Shown: positions 1-9,346, counted from the first letter of the stretch. The stretch is 64,000 bases of DNA from Streptomyces sclerotialus (GCA_000719105.1 JODX01000007.1:259209-323208); one strand, 5' to 3'. Translations and numbers: made by a program. Notes: generated by a model not told the origin, from the sequence alone.

Positions 1-2
1 TG

Positions 3-677
3 GCCGCGTGCCTGGTCGAACGGCTGGGCGGGCTCGGCACGCTGGAGGGTGTCCCCTCGGCGCGGCTCGGCGGCGTCCCCCTCGACGCGGTGCCGCCGGC
101 GGCCGCCCGCCGTGCCGTGCTGGTGCAGGACAAGGACCCGGTGCTGCTGTCCGGGACGGTCCGGGACCTGCTCGACGTGCCTCGCTCCGGTGCTGTCTCC
201 GCCGCCGAGGCGCTTGCGGCGGCGCAATGTGACGACGTGCTGCGAACGCTGGCGCAGGTGTCCCGGCCCGTGGAGGGCGCCCACCCGGCGGTGGGCGATC
301 CGGGCATCGCCCACCTCACGGAACGTGGCAGATCCGTCTCCGGCGGTCAGCGCCAGCGACTCGCTCTCGCACGCTCGCTGGTCACCGACCCGGAGGTGCT
401 GGTGCTCGACGAACCGACCAGTGCCGTCGACGCGCACACGGAGGCGCGCATCGCAAAGGCGCTGAAGACGATCAGAAAGGGCCGCACGACCGTGGTTATC
501 ACGTTCAGTCCGCTGTTGCTCGAGCGGGCCGACCGGGTGGTGTTCGTAACCTCGGCCAGGGTGCGGGCCACTGGCACGCACCGCGCGCTTCTGCAATCCG
601 AACCCGCTTACCGGGCGCTGGTCCTGCGCGCCGTGGGGAACGAGGTTCCCCCATTCGGCCAGAGGAACCCCGAATGA
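3..677 (+). CDS. ABC exporter subunit, ATP-binding domain (5' end outside window)
   Basis: This is the C-terminal 224 residues of an ABC exporter half; the membrane domain and Walker A lie before the window. Visible in order are a Q-loop (LVQDKDP, about residue 40), an intact signature VSGGQRQR (about 111-118) and Walker B VLVLDEPTSAVD with the catalytic Glu. The switch His expected after the next strand is absent: the stretch reads ITFSPLLL. The stop overlaps the next start as ATGA, so the two halves are translationally coupled and very likely form a heterodimer. The substrate cannot be read from sequence; related pairs export peptides, siderophores or other metabolites. Confidence 0.9.
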   Translation, partial: AACLVERLGGLGTLEGVPSARLGGVPLDAVPPAAARRAVLVQDKDPVLLSGTVRDLLDVPRSGAVSAAEALAAAQCDDVLRTLAQVSRPVEGAHPAVGDPGIAHLTERGRSVSGGQRQRLALARSLVTDPEVLVLDEPTSAVDAHTEARIAKALKTIRKGRTTVVITFSPLLLERADRVVFVTSARVRATGTHRALLQSEPAYRALVLRAVGNEVPPFGQRNPE

Positions 678-2461
678 GGACGGCAGAGAGCTCTGAGGAC
701 GATCCCGGTTCCTTGCTGCGGCGGTTGACCCTTCCGGTCGCCCCGGCCGGGTCGATCCGCGCATACGTACGGACGCTGGCGCACCGTCACCGGCGGGCGC
801 TGGCGCACCTAGTGCTGGCCAACGCGGTGGCTGTGACGGCATCGATGGCGGGGCCGTTCCTGCTGGGCGGCCTCGTCCAGCGCCTCGCGGCCCGGCCGGG
901 CCAGGGCTCGTTCACGCTGGTCGCCGGGGTCTTCCTGGCAGCGATCACCGTTCAGGCGGTGTGCACCCGCAAGGTTCGTGCGGACGGGGCCGTTCTCGGT
1001 GAGACGTTGCTGGCCGAACTACGCGAGGATTTCCTCACCCGGGCGGTGCGGCTGCCGCCCGGCGTACTGGAGGGCAATGGCGCCGGTGATCTCCTCTCAC
1101 GCATCACCACGGATGTCGACCGGCTGTCCAACGCGCTGCGTGAGGCCGTGCCCCACCTCGTCGTCGCGGTGGTCTGGGTGGCCGGTCTCCTGGCCGGACT
1201 GGTCCTGACCGCACCCCCGCTCGCCCTGCCGCTGCTGCTGGTGGTGGTGCCGGTACTGCTCGTGGTCCGCTGGTACGTCCGCGCGGCCCCGCAGGCCTAC
1301 CGCTCCGAGTCCGCCGGATACGCGGCCATCTGTACAGCGCTGGCCGAGTCGGTTGACGCGGCGCGGACCATCGAAGCCCACCGGCTCGGTGAGCGCCGCG
1401 TCGCACAGTCCGACGAGCGGATCCGGGTGTGGGTGGGTCGGCAGAGCTTCACCATGGGACTGCGTACCATGCTGCACGTCGTGGTCAACGGGGCCCACGC
1501 CCTGCTGCTCGTACTGGCGCTCGCGGCGGGCGGCGTCTCCGTCCTCCGCGGCTGGCTCGGGATCGGGGCGCTGACCACCGGGATAATGCTCGTGCAGATG
1601 CTACTGCAACCGGTCAACCAGATTCTGCGTTGGTACACCGACCTCCAGGTGTGCCGGACCGCGCTCTCACGGCTCCTGGGCGTACGGGAGGTCCCCTTGG
1701 ACACCTCCCCCAAGGCCCCGGCACCGAGCGGCCGGGAGCTGCGCGCCGACCGGGTGCGCTTCCACTATGGAGAAGGCCCTGACGTGCTGCGTGGGATCTC
1801 GCTGCGGATTCCACCGGGCACACGGCTGGCGCTGGTGGGCCCGTCGGGGGCCGGTAAATCCACCTTCGGCCGGCTGCTCGCCGGTATTCACACGCCGACG
1901 GCCGGTGAGGTCACCCTGGGCGGAACGGCGATCGACCGCATTCCCACCGAGCAACTGCGCGGGCACGTGGCCCTGGTCAACCAGGAGCACCACGTGTTCA
2001 CCGGCACCTTGAGGGACAACCTGATCATGGCACGGCCCACGGCCAGCGACACCCACCTCCTCGCGGCCCTGGAGGCGGTCGACGCCCTGGAGTGGGTGCG
2101 CGGGCTGGAGCACGGACTCGACACGGAGGTTGGGCAGGGCGGGCTGGCGTTGCTTGCCGCGCAGGCCCAACAGGTTGCGCTGGCCCGGCTGCTGCTGGCG
2201 GACCCGCACACCCTCGTCCTGGACGAGGCCACGGCCCTCCTTGACCCAGGTGCCGCGCGACACCTGGAGCGCTCACTCGCCCGGGTCCTTCAGGGCCGTA
2301 CGGTGATTGCCATCGCGCACCGGCTACACACCGCGTACGACGCCGATCTCATCGCCGTCGTCGACCAGGGCCGCATCACCGAACTGGGCGACCATCACCG
2401 GCTGCTGGCGGAGGACGGGACGTATGCCGCACTGTGGCGGTCGTGGCAAGGGACCCCGTAG
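674..2461 (+). CDS. ABC exporter subunit, permease-ATPase fusion
   Basis: A 595-residue half exporter. The N-terminal 330 residues form the transmembrane domain (hydrophobic stretches near 45-70, 80-95, 160-200 and 268-312). The ATPase domain has Walker A GPSGAGKST (389-397), Q-loop VNQEHH, Walker B TLVLDEAT with Glu518 and the switch His549 in IAIAHRL. Its signature motif is degenerate: LLAAQ at 493-497 replaces LSGGQ. The defect complements that of the upstream subunit, so the dimer would have one full ATP site (this subunit's Walker motifs and His with the partner's VSGGQ) and one degenerate site, as known for asymmetric ABC exporters. An inverted repeat follows the stop directly. Confidence 0.92.
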   Translation: MRTAESSEDDPGSLLRRLTLPVAPAGSIRAYVRTLAHRHRRALAHLVLANAVAVTASMAGPFLLGGLVQRLAARPGQGSFTLVAGVFLAAITVQAVCTRKVRADGAVLGETLLAELREDFLTRAVRLPPGVLEGNGAGDLLSRITTDVDRLSNALREAVPHLVVAVVWVAGLLAGLVLTAPPLALPLLLVVVPVLLVVRWYVRAAPQAYRSESAGYAAICTALAESVDAARTIEAHRLGERRVAQSDERIRVWVGRQSFTMGLRTMLHVVVNGAHALLLVLALAAGGVSVLRGWLGIGALTTGIMLVQMLLQPVNQILRWYTDLQVCRTALSRLLGVREVPLDTSPKAPAPSGRELRADRVRFHYGEGPDVLRGISLRIPPGTRLALVGPSGAGKSTFGRLLAGIHTPTAGEVTLGGTAIDRIPTEQLRGHVALVNQEHHVFTGTLRDNLIMARPTASDTHLLAALEAVDALEWVRGLEHGLDTEVGQGGLALLAAQAQQVALARLLLADPHTLVLDEATALLDPGAARHLERSLARVLQGRTVIAIAHRLHTAYDADLIAVVDQGRITELGDHHRLLAEDGTYAALWRSWQGTP

Positions 2462-2472
2462 GTGGATACATT

Positions 2473-2492
2473 TACTGGGAACGGTCCCAGTA
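2473..2492 (+). terminator. Inverted repeat after the ABC exporter operon
   Basis: Perfect 8-base arms TACTGGGA and TCCCAGTA around an ACGG loop, 11 bases after the stop of the exporter gene. The position suits a terminator. There is no U-run, as is common in Streptomyces. It could also be an operator. Confidence 0.5.
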
Positions 2493-2837
2493 CCCCTTCG
2501 TATCGAAGACGGCCGCAAACCAGCCATGATCGAAGGGTTGATCGAATAAGCCAACCTGTCAGCGGCGGCGGGGTGCTGGGCCCCTGGGTTTCCATCGCAC
2601 GCTTCCCGCCCGGCAGCCGCACCGGCGCGCTGCGCTCCGGCTTCGCCGCCGTATACCTTTGACCAGCGGCGACATGAAAGTTATCGAAAGGTAACGCCAT
2701 TAGGGGCACCGCTGTCGCAGCGGGGAGGGTGTCGACCGGTCGAACATCCCGTCCGCATGCGGTCACGCTCCGCGTCTGTGCCGCTCGGCGCGAACGCAGG
2801 GCGTGATCGCGTATGTGTCCTGAATATTTCCCTCCGG

Positions 2838-2849
2838 GTAAGCGCTTAC
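2838..2849. promoter_or_regulatory. LacI-type operator upstream of its own regulator gene
   Basis: GTAAGCGCTTAC is a perfect 12-base palindrome with the CG-centred core typical of LacI-family sites. It lies about 65 bases before the chosen start of the LacI gene, so autoregulation is likely. The rest of the gap 2493-2913 holds no gene; it includes an AT-richer stretch near 2664-2692 (AAAGTTATCGAAAGG) that could be a second regulatory site. Confidence 0.7.
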
Positions 2850-2913
2850 TTGTTGGCCCGCCTGGCCGTATGTGAACGTGCACAGGCGCAACAGCACACT
2901 TCAAGGGAGATCG

Positions 2914-3933
2914 GTGACCAGGGCTTCTTCCGGGCGGCAGCCGACGGTATACGACGTGGCGCGGGAGGCGGGTGTCTCACATGCGACTGTCTCCCGGGTC
3001 ATCAACGGCGCACGGTACGTCAGCCCCACAGCGCGACAGGCCGTCGAGGACGCTATCCGCGCGACGGGCTACATACGCAACCAGCAGGCGCGCGGCCTGG
3101 TGCGGGGCCAGGCGGACTGCGTCACGGTCGTGATCGCTGCGCCGCACGAGTCGCTGCCGAGTACCTCTGACCCGTTCCGTGTCATCCAGGGCTGCGCCAG
3201 GGCCCTGGCCCGGCACAACATGGCCCTGAACGTGGCGTTCATCGACACACGCGAGCAGGGCGCGGCGCAGCGTCAGCTGCAACGTCACATCGTCGCGTTC
3301 GGCACGCTCGGGCTCCTCGTCATCCCGCACCGCTCGGACGCCGTACCGGCCTGGCTGGCCCAGAGCCGTCTGCCCACCGTCGTCCACGGCAGGCCGTGGC
3401 TGGCCGGACGCCAAGCGGCGTATGTGACGATCGACCATCGCGGGGCCGCCTACTCGCTCGCCCGTCACCTGCACATGTCCGGTCGTCGGCGAATCGCTCT
3501 GCTCACCGGTCGGCGAGACACCCCCGACAGCGATGAGCGTCTGGAGGGGTACCGGGTGGCGTTGACGGATCTGGGGATGAGCCTCGACGACAGTCTCCTC
3601 GCCCGCGGCAACCGCACCCGCGCCGGAGGGAAGGCCGCGATGCACCGGCTGCTGGTCCAGGACGCGGCGCTCGACGCCGTCCTGGTGAGCGGCGACCGCA
3701 TGACGGAGGGAGCGCTGGAGGCGCTGCGTGAGGCGGGCAGGTCCGTGCCCGGTGACGTGGCGGTCGGCGGACTGGACGACACACCGGGCCCCTCCTTCGG
3801 CCTGACGGGCATCGACCATCCGTGGAACCGCATCGGCGAGGAGATGGTGCGCCTGCTGCTCGCCCTGCTGGCGGGACAGAAACCCTCGGCGGTCGTGCTG
3901 CCCAGTCGCTTGGTGCGTCGACGGTCGACCTAA
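2914..3933 (+). CDS. LacI-family transcriptional regulator
   Basis: A 339-residue repressor. The N-terminal helix-turn-helix reads TVYDVAREAGVSHATVSRV, followed by the hinge VSPTARQAVEDAIRATGYI and a periplasmic-binding-protein-like sensor domain ending DVAVGGLDDTPG. GTG at 2914 was chosen over an upstream in-frame GTG at 2872 because AAGGGAG sits 4-10 bases before it. A perfect palindromic operator lies just upstream. No sugar operon is adjacent on the same strand, so its target is unknown; it may act on genes elsewhere or only on itself. Confidence 0.9.
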   Translation: MTRASSGRQPTVYDVAREAGVSHATVSRVINGARYVSPTARQAVEDAIRATGYIRNQQARGLVRGQADCVTVVIAAPHESLPSTSDPFRVIQGCARALARHNMALNVAFIDTREQGAAQRQLQRHIVAFGTLGLLVIPHRSDAVPAWLAQSRLPTVVHGRPWLAGRQAAYVTIDHRGAAYSLARHLHMSGRRRIALLTGRRDTPDSDERLEGYRVALTDLGMSLDDSLLARGNRTRAGGKAAMHRLLVQDAALDAVLVSGDRMTEGALEALREAGRSVPGDVAVGGLDDTPGPSFGLTGIDHPWNRIGEEMVRLLLALLAGQKPSAVVLPSRLVRRRST

Positions 3934-4057
3934 ACCGGACCTCTCGCCGTCGCCCTGGCAGGAGCCCGAAGCCGCGTCACTTTCCTACCCACCCACCTAC
4001 GCCCCGCGCCCGGTCCCGGGCTAGCACTGCCGCACCGTGCAGGGGGAAGGGAAAGCC

Positions 4058-5098
4058 ATGGAAACGAAACACACCCCGGCCTCCGCATGGCACGTCCTAC
4101 GCGATGCCCTGACGCAAGGAGTGTTGGACCCTGGGCACCACCCGTCCCTGGCGGAGCAGATGACCGCGCTGGGACTGCTCCGCAGGACGCCCGAGGGACT
4201 CGCGCCGGCTCACGACCACATCGCCTACTACTCGGTGACCGGGGCAGTGCTCCAAGGCTTGGAGGAAAACCTGGTCCGGGCCCTGTCATTGGTGTGGTCA
4301 CGGCCCGCGTCGCTGCGCGCTAACGGCGTGCCGACGCAGGCGCCGCGTGGTGGAACCCCGGTGGAGGGCACCGGGTGGCACCGTGTCGTCCAGCAGATCA
4401 TCAAAGCGGAGCGGGAGATCCTCGTCGCGCTGCCGGGTACCCGATTCCCCCACGCGGTCCTGCGGGAGCTGGCGGGCGCGCTGCGCACCGCGTTGACGCG
4501 GGAGGTGAAGGTGCAGGTCATCTGCCAGCACCCGGCACGGTTCAGCGAACCGGTGAAACGTGTCATCCAGGAGATCGGCGCGGTGGGCGCCGAGGCCAGA
4601 ACGCTGGAGGAGTTCTTCCAGCAGCTCATCGTCGTGGACCGGTCCGTGGCGTCCATCTCCATGCTGGACCTCGAAGCGGACGGTACGGTCCTCACGGACC
4701 CCGTGGCTGTCTCCTTCCTGGTGGACCTCTACGAGCGCCACTGGACCCGGGCGGCCGATCACCCCTTCCGTCCGACCCACGCGGCCCGCGCCGCCGACGA
4801 GGTCGGCACCGCCTTCCGCGACGCCCTCGTGCGGATGCTGGTCAACGGGCATCCCGACAAGCACATTGCCAAGAGATTGGGTCTGTCCCTGCGCAGCACC
4901 GCCGAGCACGTGGCCCGCCTCAAGGCGGAACTGGGCGCCAAGAACCGTACGCAGATGGGCTACTTGCTCGCCAAGCGTGAAATCGACGGCGGTGAAACCG
5001 GCCGGCGAAAGGTCGGCGGCGAGGAAGGTGATGAAGCGGTGCTGTCCGCCCGGCAGCACGTGGTCCCGGACTGGACCCAGGCGAAGAACGCGGCATGA
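4058..5098 (+). CDS. LuxR-type regulator with phospholipase-D-like sensor region
   Basis: A 346-residue regulator. The first 50 residues look like a winged helix (LAEQMTALGLLRRTPEG). The middle (about 115-230) has the strand-helix pattern of the PLD-like or TrmB-like sensor fold seen in other Streptomyces regulators (EILVALPG, VQVICQHP, QLIVVDRSVASISM). The C-terminus is a LuxR-type helix-turn-helix, KHIAKRLGLSLRSTAEHV, near 265-285, with an unusual 50-residue tail. ATG 4058 was chosen because AGGGGGAAGGG precedes it. Target and signal are unknown; no response-regulator receiver domain is present. Confidence 0.78.
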   Translation: METKHTPASAWHVLRDALTQGVLDPGHHPSLAEQMTALGLLRRTPEGLAPAHDHIAYYSVTGAVLQGLEENLVRALSLVWSRPASLRANGVPTQAPRGGTPVEGTGWHRVVQQIIKAEREILVALPGTRFPHAVLRELAGALRTALTREVKVQVICQHPARFSEPVKRVIQEIGAVGAEARTLEEFFQQLIVVDRSVASISMLDLEADGTVLTDPVAVSFLVDLYERHWTRAADHPFRPTHAARAADEVGTAFRDALVRMLVNGHPDKHIAKRLGLSLRSTAEHVARLKAELGAKNRTQMGYLLAKREIDGGETGRRKVGGEEGDEAVLSARQHVVPDWTQAKNAA

Positions 5099-5248
5099 AA
5101 CGGCGTTCGCCCGAGCGCCGGCCCCCTGGGATCCGTCGACAACCGCCGTGAGGATCTGCTCCGCTTGCCGCACCTGATTCGAACTTCCCACCTCATCGTC
5201 CGGTGATGGCCGGGCCTCCGGCCCGGTCCGCCGAGAGGGAGCGCGTAG

Positions 5249-6382
5249 ATGCCGTACCCGCACGTCCTGTTGTCCGCCGCCGTCTCCCTCGACGGCTGTC
5301 TCGACGACACTGGACCCGAGCGCCTGAAGCTCTCCGGTCCGGCCGACTTCGATCGTGTCGACGCGGCACGGGCGTCCGCCGATGCGATCCTTGTCGGCGC
5401 CGGCACTGTCCGTGCCGACAACCCGCGGCTGCTTGTCTACTCCGCAGAACGACGGGCCGGCCGCGTCGCCGAGGGCAAGCCCGAATTCCCGCTCAAGGTG
5501 ACGGTCAGCGGTTCCGGCGACCTCGATCCGCAGGCGCTGTTCTGGCGCACGGGCGGCGAAAAGCTCCTGTATACGACGAACAAGGGCGCCGAGCGGGCGC
5601 AAGGGCTCGGGATCGCGGCGGACGTCGTGCCGTTGGGCGACGAACTCGACTGGCGTCGGCTCTTGGAGCACCTGCACGGTGTCCACGAGGTGCGGCGGCT
5701 GATGGTCGAGGGCGGCGGGACCGTGCACACCCAGTTGCTCCGGTTGGGGCTCGCCGACGAGCTCCAGCTCGCCCTCGTGCCGCTGCTCGTCGGGGCCCCG
5801 GACGCGCCCCGGCTGTTCGGGGCTGGCACCTACCAGCGCGGACGGCTGCGCCTGTGCGCGACTCGGGCTGTCGGCGATGTCGTCCTGATGAACTATGAGC
5901 CCACCGCCCCCGGCACCGGGCCGCTGCCCTCGGCCGCCGACCGGCACTGGCTGCGGATCGCCTGCGAGCTGGCGGCCCGGTGCCCGCCTTCGCAGACGGC
6001 TTTCAGCGTGGGGGCGGTGGTGGTCGCAGCCGACGGGACCGAGCTGGCCCGCGCGCATTCGCGGGAGAGCGGGGATCCGGTGGCGCATGCCGAGGAGGCA
6101 GCGCTCGCGAAGATCGCCGCGGGCCATCCGCAGCTGGTCGGCGCCACGGTGTACAGCAGCCTGGAGCCCTGTGCCCGGCGCGCCTCCCGGCCCGCACCGT
6201 GCGCGCGGCTGATCTTGGGCGCGGGCATACGGCGGGTCGTCACGGCGTGGCGGGAGCCGGACACGTTCGTGCCGGGGGCCGACGGGACCTCGGCACTGAC
6301 GGCCGGGAGTGCAGAGGTTGTCGTCGTACCCGAGTACGAGGGGGCGGCGAAGGCACCGAACCGGCATCTGTCTTTGGCGTGA
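5249..6382 (+). CDS. Bifunctional pyrimidine reductase and deaminase-like protein (RibD-related, reversed domains)
   Basis: A 377-residue two-domain protein. Residues 1-215 match the RibD C-terminal or dihydrofolate-reductase fold (SAAVSLDGCLDD, ILVGAGTVRADNPRL, RLMVEGGGTVHTQLL). Residues 230-377 are a cytidine-deaminase-like domain with HAE at 280-282 and zinc cysteines 308 and 318 in EPCARRASRPAPC. In ordinary RibD the deaminase comes first; here the order is inverted and the cysteine spacing is one residue longer than usual. GAGGGAG precedes the start. No rib genes are nearby, so it may serve a modified-pyrimidine or pterin pathway rather than riboflavin supply; that is inference. Confidence 0.82.
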   Translation: MPYPHVLLSAAVSLDGCLDDTGPERLKLSGPADFDRVDAARASADAILVGAGTVRADNPRLLVYSAERRAGRVAEGKPEFPLKVTVSGSGDLDPQALFWRTGGEKLLYTTNKGAERAQGLGIAADVVPLGDELDWRRLLEHLHGVHEVRRLMVEGGGTVHTQLLRLGLADELQLALVPLLVGAPDAPRLFGAGTYQRGRLRLCATRAVGDVVLMNYEPTAPGTGPLPSAADRHWLRIACELAARCPPSQTAFSVGAVVVAADGTELARAHSRESGDPVAHAEEAALAKIAAGHPQLVGATVYSSLEPCARRASRPAPCARLILGAGIRRVVTAWREPDTFVPGADGTSALTAGSAEVVVVPEYEGAAKAPNRHLSLA

Positions 6383-6660
6383 CTCGGGCTTTCGGGGCCG
6401 GGCGGCGCTACGTTTTGGCGGGGACGACCCGGAGGCGGCGCCGCGTCTGCCGGTTCTTCGGCATGCGGCTTCCCTGCGTACGCTGGTGGGCCCAGGATCC
6501 ATTCGCAGGCACCCGTCGATGGGCAGCGAGCTGGACGCCTGTTACCGAGCCATCGGCCAGCACATCCGCGATGGCCGAGACCGCGCCAGCAATCCCGGAG
6601 GAAACTGATCGACAGCCCTCACCGAGTCCCCGCGGCCGACGGGCAGGTATGGCGGACCGG

Positions 6661-7032
6661 CTACCCGTCGACCTTGCCGTCCGGCAGCCTGCGACAGGCG
6701 TGCGATCTACGGAACTTCTGGCCCGACCGTGCTTCTTCCTCCGCCGGGATGAGCCGCGCCATCTCGTTCTCGTCGATGAACCAGCGGTACCCCGCCGCAA
6801 CCTCCTCCGCCCCGAGTCCCGGCCCCGGTTCCAGCAGGATCGACCCGTACCAGTTGGTGCGGAAACGCTCTCCAGGCCGGCCGCACTCCGAGCAGATCTC
6901 CGGTTCCGGTAAGCGCATCACGGCCGCCAGAGTGGCCTGCGCATCGACGTAATCCTTGTCCGCCTCCAGTCGCTTGCGGTACGCGGCGTCAGATTCGCCA
7001 GGCTCCTGCTCAGGTGTCTCGTAGACCTGCAT
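6661..7032 (-). CDS. Small DUF6083-like zinc-finger protein
   Basis: A 123-residue cytoplasmic protein starting MQVYETPEQEPGESD. A charged helical N-terminus is followed by a CSECGRPGERFRTN zinc-knuckle-like motif, then GYRWFIDENE and a late SHACRR. The pattern Cys-x2-Cys, RTN, GYRW and a C-terminal His/Cys pair is the one I associate with DUF6083 proteins of Streptomyces, whose function is unknown. An earlier in-frame start would add an unlikely Arg/Pro-rich extension. The flanking stretch 6383-6660 shows no gene. Confidence 0.6.
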   Translation of the reverse strand: MQVYETPEQEPGESDAAYRKRLEADKDYVDAQATLAAVMRLPEPEICSECGRPGERFRTNWYGSILLEPGPGLGAEEVAAGYRWFIDENEMARLIPAEEEARSGQKFRRSHACRRLPDGKVDG

Positions 7033-7323
7033 GACGGCAGCGTGAGTACGCCAATGGCATATGCGAGAGGCGTAAGTCGGACGGGGTGTGCGAGAGAGAG
7101 AAGGGAAGCAGCGGGGCAGCGGGCGACCCGGCAGGTGCGGTAGGCATTCAACCGAACCGTGGGTGACGGCCGGAACATGGCGTGCGCATGCCCACCGCGC
7201 CCTGACGGGATCCGTGCGCTCCCACGCGCTCCGAAGCACTACCCCGTGGCCGGAACGCGGCTTGTCGGCATTTCAACCAACCCCACTCTTGGCGGGTCAG
7301 CTGACGACCACAGGGGGCGGGGG

Positions 7324-8220
7324 ATGCCGTTCATCAGCAGCAGAGCTCTGGAAGAGAGCGCCGACGCCATCAACGGGCTACGCAACAAGGTCGAAGCGCT
7401 GCAACGCGACACCACAGCCATCCGGGAAGGCGTCCACGGACAGCAGACCGGCATCCGTGACGAACTCGACCGCCACCGCGACACCGCCGTGCAGCCGCTC
7501 AAGGAGAAGCTCGACATCGGGCTCGCCTGCGCCTCCCGGCTCTACCGCGGCCGCAGCGGTGTCCTCGACGGTGAGACCGTCGGCTACTACGTGTAGCCCT
7601 GCCTCGACCAGGTCCACGGCGGCGGTGCGCTGCCCCCGGAGGACGGCACCCATCTGGTCATCGTCTCGGGGTTGTGCGGCGACGAACCGCCGACGGGCGA
7701 CGACGAGTTCGTGACGTACGTCAAGAGGCTGCCGCATCCGCTCCTGCACCGGTGACTGGACGAGGCCGAACCACTCTCGTCGACGTTCGGCTACCGGCGG
7801 ACCGCGGACGTCCGCCGCCGCTACGACCTGCCCGGCCGCCGCCCGGCCGGTTTCCTCGCCACCGGCGACGCCCTCGCCGGTCGGCGCCGCACGCCCATGA
7901 CGCGGCGCGTGCGGCGGGCGCTCCTCGCGGCGTCCCGGCAGGCGTGGGACATCTTCGTCGGGGCGGACCGCAGGATGCCCGGCGCGATCGGCAACGCCCC
8001 CGACGGCGGCTCCGCGGGGGCGGGTCGTGGCTGGTATCTGCGCCGGGACCAGGAGCGTTCTCCGGGCGGCCCCGTCGTGGGCCGTGCCTCCCGCGCCGTA
8101 CTGACCCTTTCCGAGCCGGTCGCCGCGCTGTTCGCGCCGCCCGCGGCGCGGGCCGACCTGTTCACCGCCCGGTACCGGCCCCGGTGGAGCCGCGCGCGGA
8201 ACCGGAGGAACTCGGGTTAG
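7324..8220 (+). pseudogene. Remnant of an FAD-dependent monooxygenase
   Basis: One reading frame runs from 7324 to 8220 but is broken by TAG at 7594 and TGA at 7753. From about 7501 it reads like the C-terminal half of a Streptomyces FAD-dependent oxidoreductase: ASRLYRG, then GGGALPPEDGTHLVIVSGL, EAEPLSSTFGYRRTADV, RRYDLPGRRPAGFLATGDALA. At GDALA the expected FAD-binding continuation (SFNPxYGQGM) is missing and the frame jumps to the far C-terminal part, so an internal deletion is also present. The first 60 residues (coiled-coil-like, LRNKVEALQRDTTAIREG) do not belong to that family. Both stops could come from single C to T changes (CAG, CGA). Family assignment rests on remembered motifs. 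Confidence 0.7.
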
Positions 8221-8294
8221 AAAGGAGACCACGGAGGCCATGTGCGGTCCATCGGTCTAGACCTCTGTCGGATTCGTGAGGCATGATCGGTGGT

Positions 8295-8747
8295 ATGGAG
8301 AAAGCGCGCCTGCGGACTACTGAGTCCGCTGTCGTGGCGATTCGTGACCTCGCGGTGGAGTTCGGGGTGAGCATGACCGTCACCGACGACATCGGTGCCG
8401 ACCGCACCTCGCGCCGTACCACGGCCGAGCTGTTCACCGTGTTCGACCCCGACGGCTCGCTGCCGCACGAGGCGTTCGTGGAGCTGGCCGGGTCGCCCTC
8501 CGTCAGCGTCCGGCTCTTCCCCGAGGACGACGCGCGGATCACCGTCGACGGGGTGGAGTTCCACGATGTGCCGCGGGACTCCGTGCCCGGGTTCCTGCGA
8601 TCCGTCTACGGCGGGCTCGCCCGGACCAAGGGGCGGCTGTTCCCACCCGGCCAGTGGCTCATCGTGCCGTTGCCGGGGGACGAGACCTACAAGGAACCGA
8701 TCGTGGACGCCAACCTCACACCGTGGCTGGCGCGTAGCGCGCGATGA
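8295..8747 (+). CDS. Conserved hypothetical protein
   Basis: A 150-residue soluble protein, MEKARLRTTES onward, of a type I do not recognise by function. It has alternating strands and helices, no signal peptide and no membrane segment. There is no ribosome binding site; CATGAT at 8282-8287 lies 7 bases before ATG 8295 and would suit a -10 box for a leaderless message. ATG 8283 is an alternative start. Its 3' end overlaps the tail of the convergent epimerase fragment by about 30 bases. Codon use looks normal, so it is probably a live gene between decayed ones. Confidence 0.65.
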   Translation: MEKARLRTTESAVVAIRDLAVEFGVSMTVTDDIGADRTSRRTTAELFTVFDPDGSLPHEAFVELAGSPSVSVRLFPEDDARITVDGVEFHDVPRDSVPGFLRSVYGGLARTKGRLFPPGQWLIVPLPGDETYKEPIVDANLTPWLARSAR

Positions 8748-9150
8748 GGCCGTCCAGGTAGACGGGGCCGAAGCCGAAATGCGCGGTCTCGGGGACGTAG
8801 GCTTGCATCCGGCCGGTGGAGATCCGCAGGGACTCGGGCGGCACCTCGTGCGGGACCCGGTGCGCCCGCCTGCCCAGGGCCGCCTCGACGGCGGTGACGA
8901 TCTCCTCGGCCGAGTAGGAGATCCCCGAGGCCGCATTGACGGTACGGCCGTGCACCCGGAGGTCCAGCAGCCGGTTCAGCACCGTGCCGAAGTGCCGTAC
9001 GTCCAGCAGGTCCCGGCGTGCCCCGTGGTGGACGGTGACCGTGCCCGAGCCGATCTGACGGACCAGCGACGGGATGAGCTGGGCCGGGTTCTGGTCAGGG
9101 CCGACCAGATGACTCAGGCGCAGGATCAGCGCGGCGGCGCCGGAAGCGGT
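8716..9150 (-). pseudogene. 3' fragment of an NAD-dependent sugar epimerase/dehydratase
   Basis: The frame from about 9150 down to 8716 encodes the C-terminal part of an extended short-chain dehydrogenase: ILRLSHLVGPDQNP, RRDLLDVRHFGTVLNRLLDL, GRTVNAASGISYSAEEIV. The N-terminal Rossmann half with GxxGxxG and YxxxK is absent. Upstream the frame runs into the region after the glycosyltransferase without a start. The family makes or reduces nucleotide-linked sugars, which fits the neighbouring glycosyltransferase remnant. Confidence 0.7.
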
Positions 9151-9346
9151 GACGACTACTGCTCCTGCTGTCCACAGCAGCCACCGGCCTGTACGGCAGT
9201 CACCAGCCGTGCCTCGCGGGCGAATTGCTCCGGCGCGGACTCCGCTGTTCCGGAGACTCCCGCGGCCGGCACGGTCACCCGGTGGTGCGGGAGCGGGTGG
9301 CGGCGGAGGTGGCGGGCGATGAATCCGTCACCGATCACTTCGGCGC

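Noticed and set aside
4298..6502. A long minus-strand open frame opposite the LuxR-type and RibD-like genes
   Set aside because: It is the antisense shadow of two well-supported genes, with no domain, no ribosome site and wrong codon bias.
8233..8268. A tiny frame MCGPSV after GGAGG at the end of the monooxygenase remnant
   Set aside because: Six codons only; more likely the leftover start of a deleted gene than a functional leader peptide.
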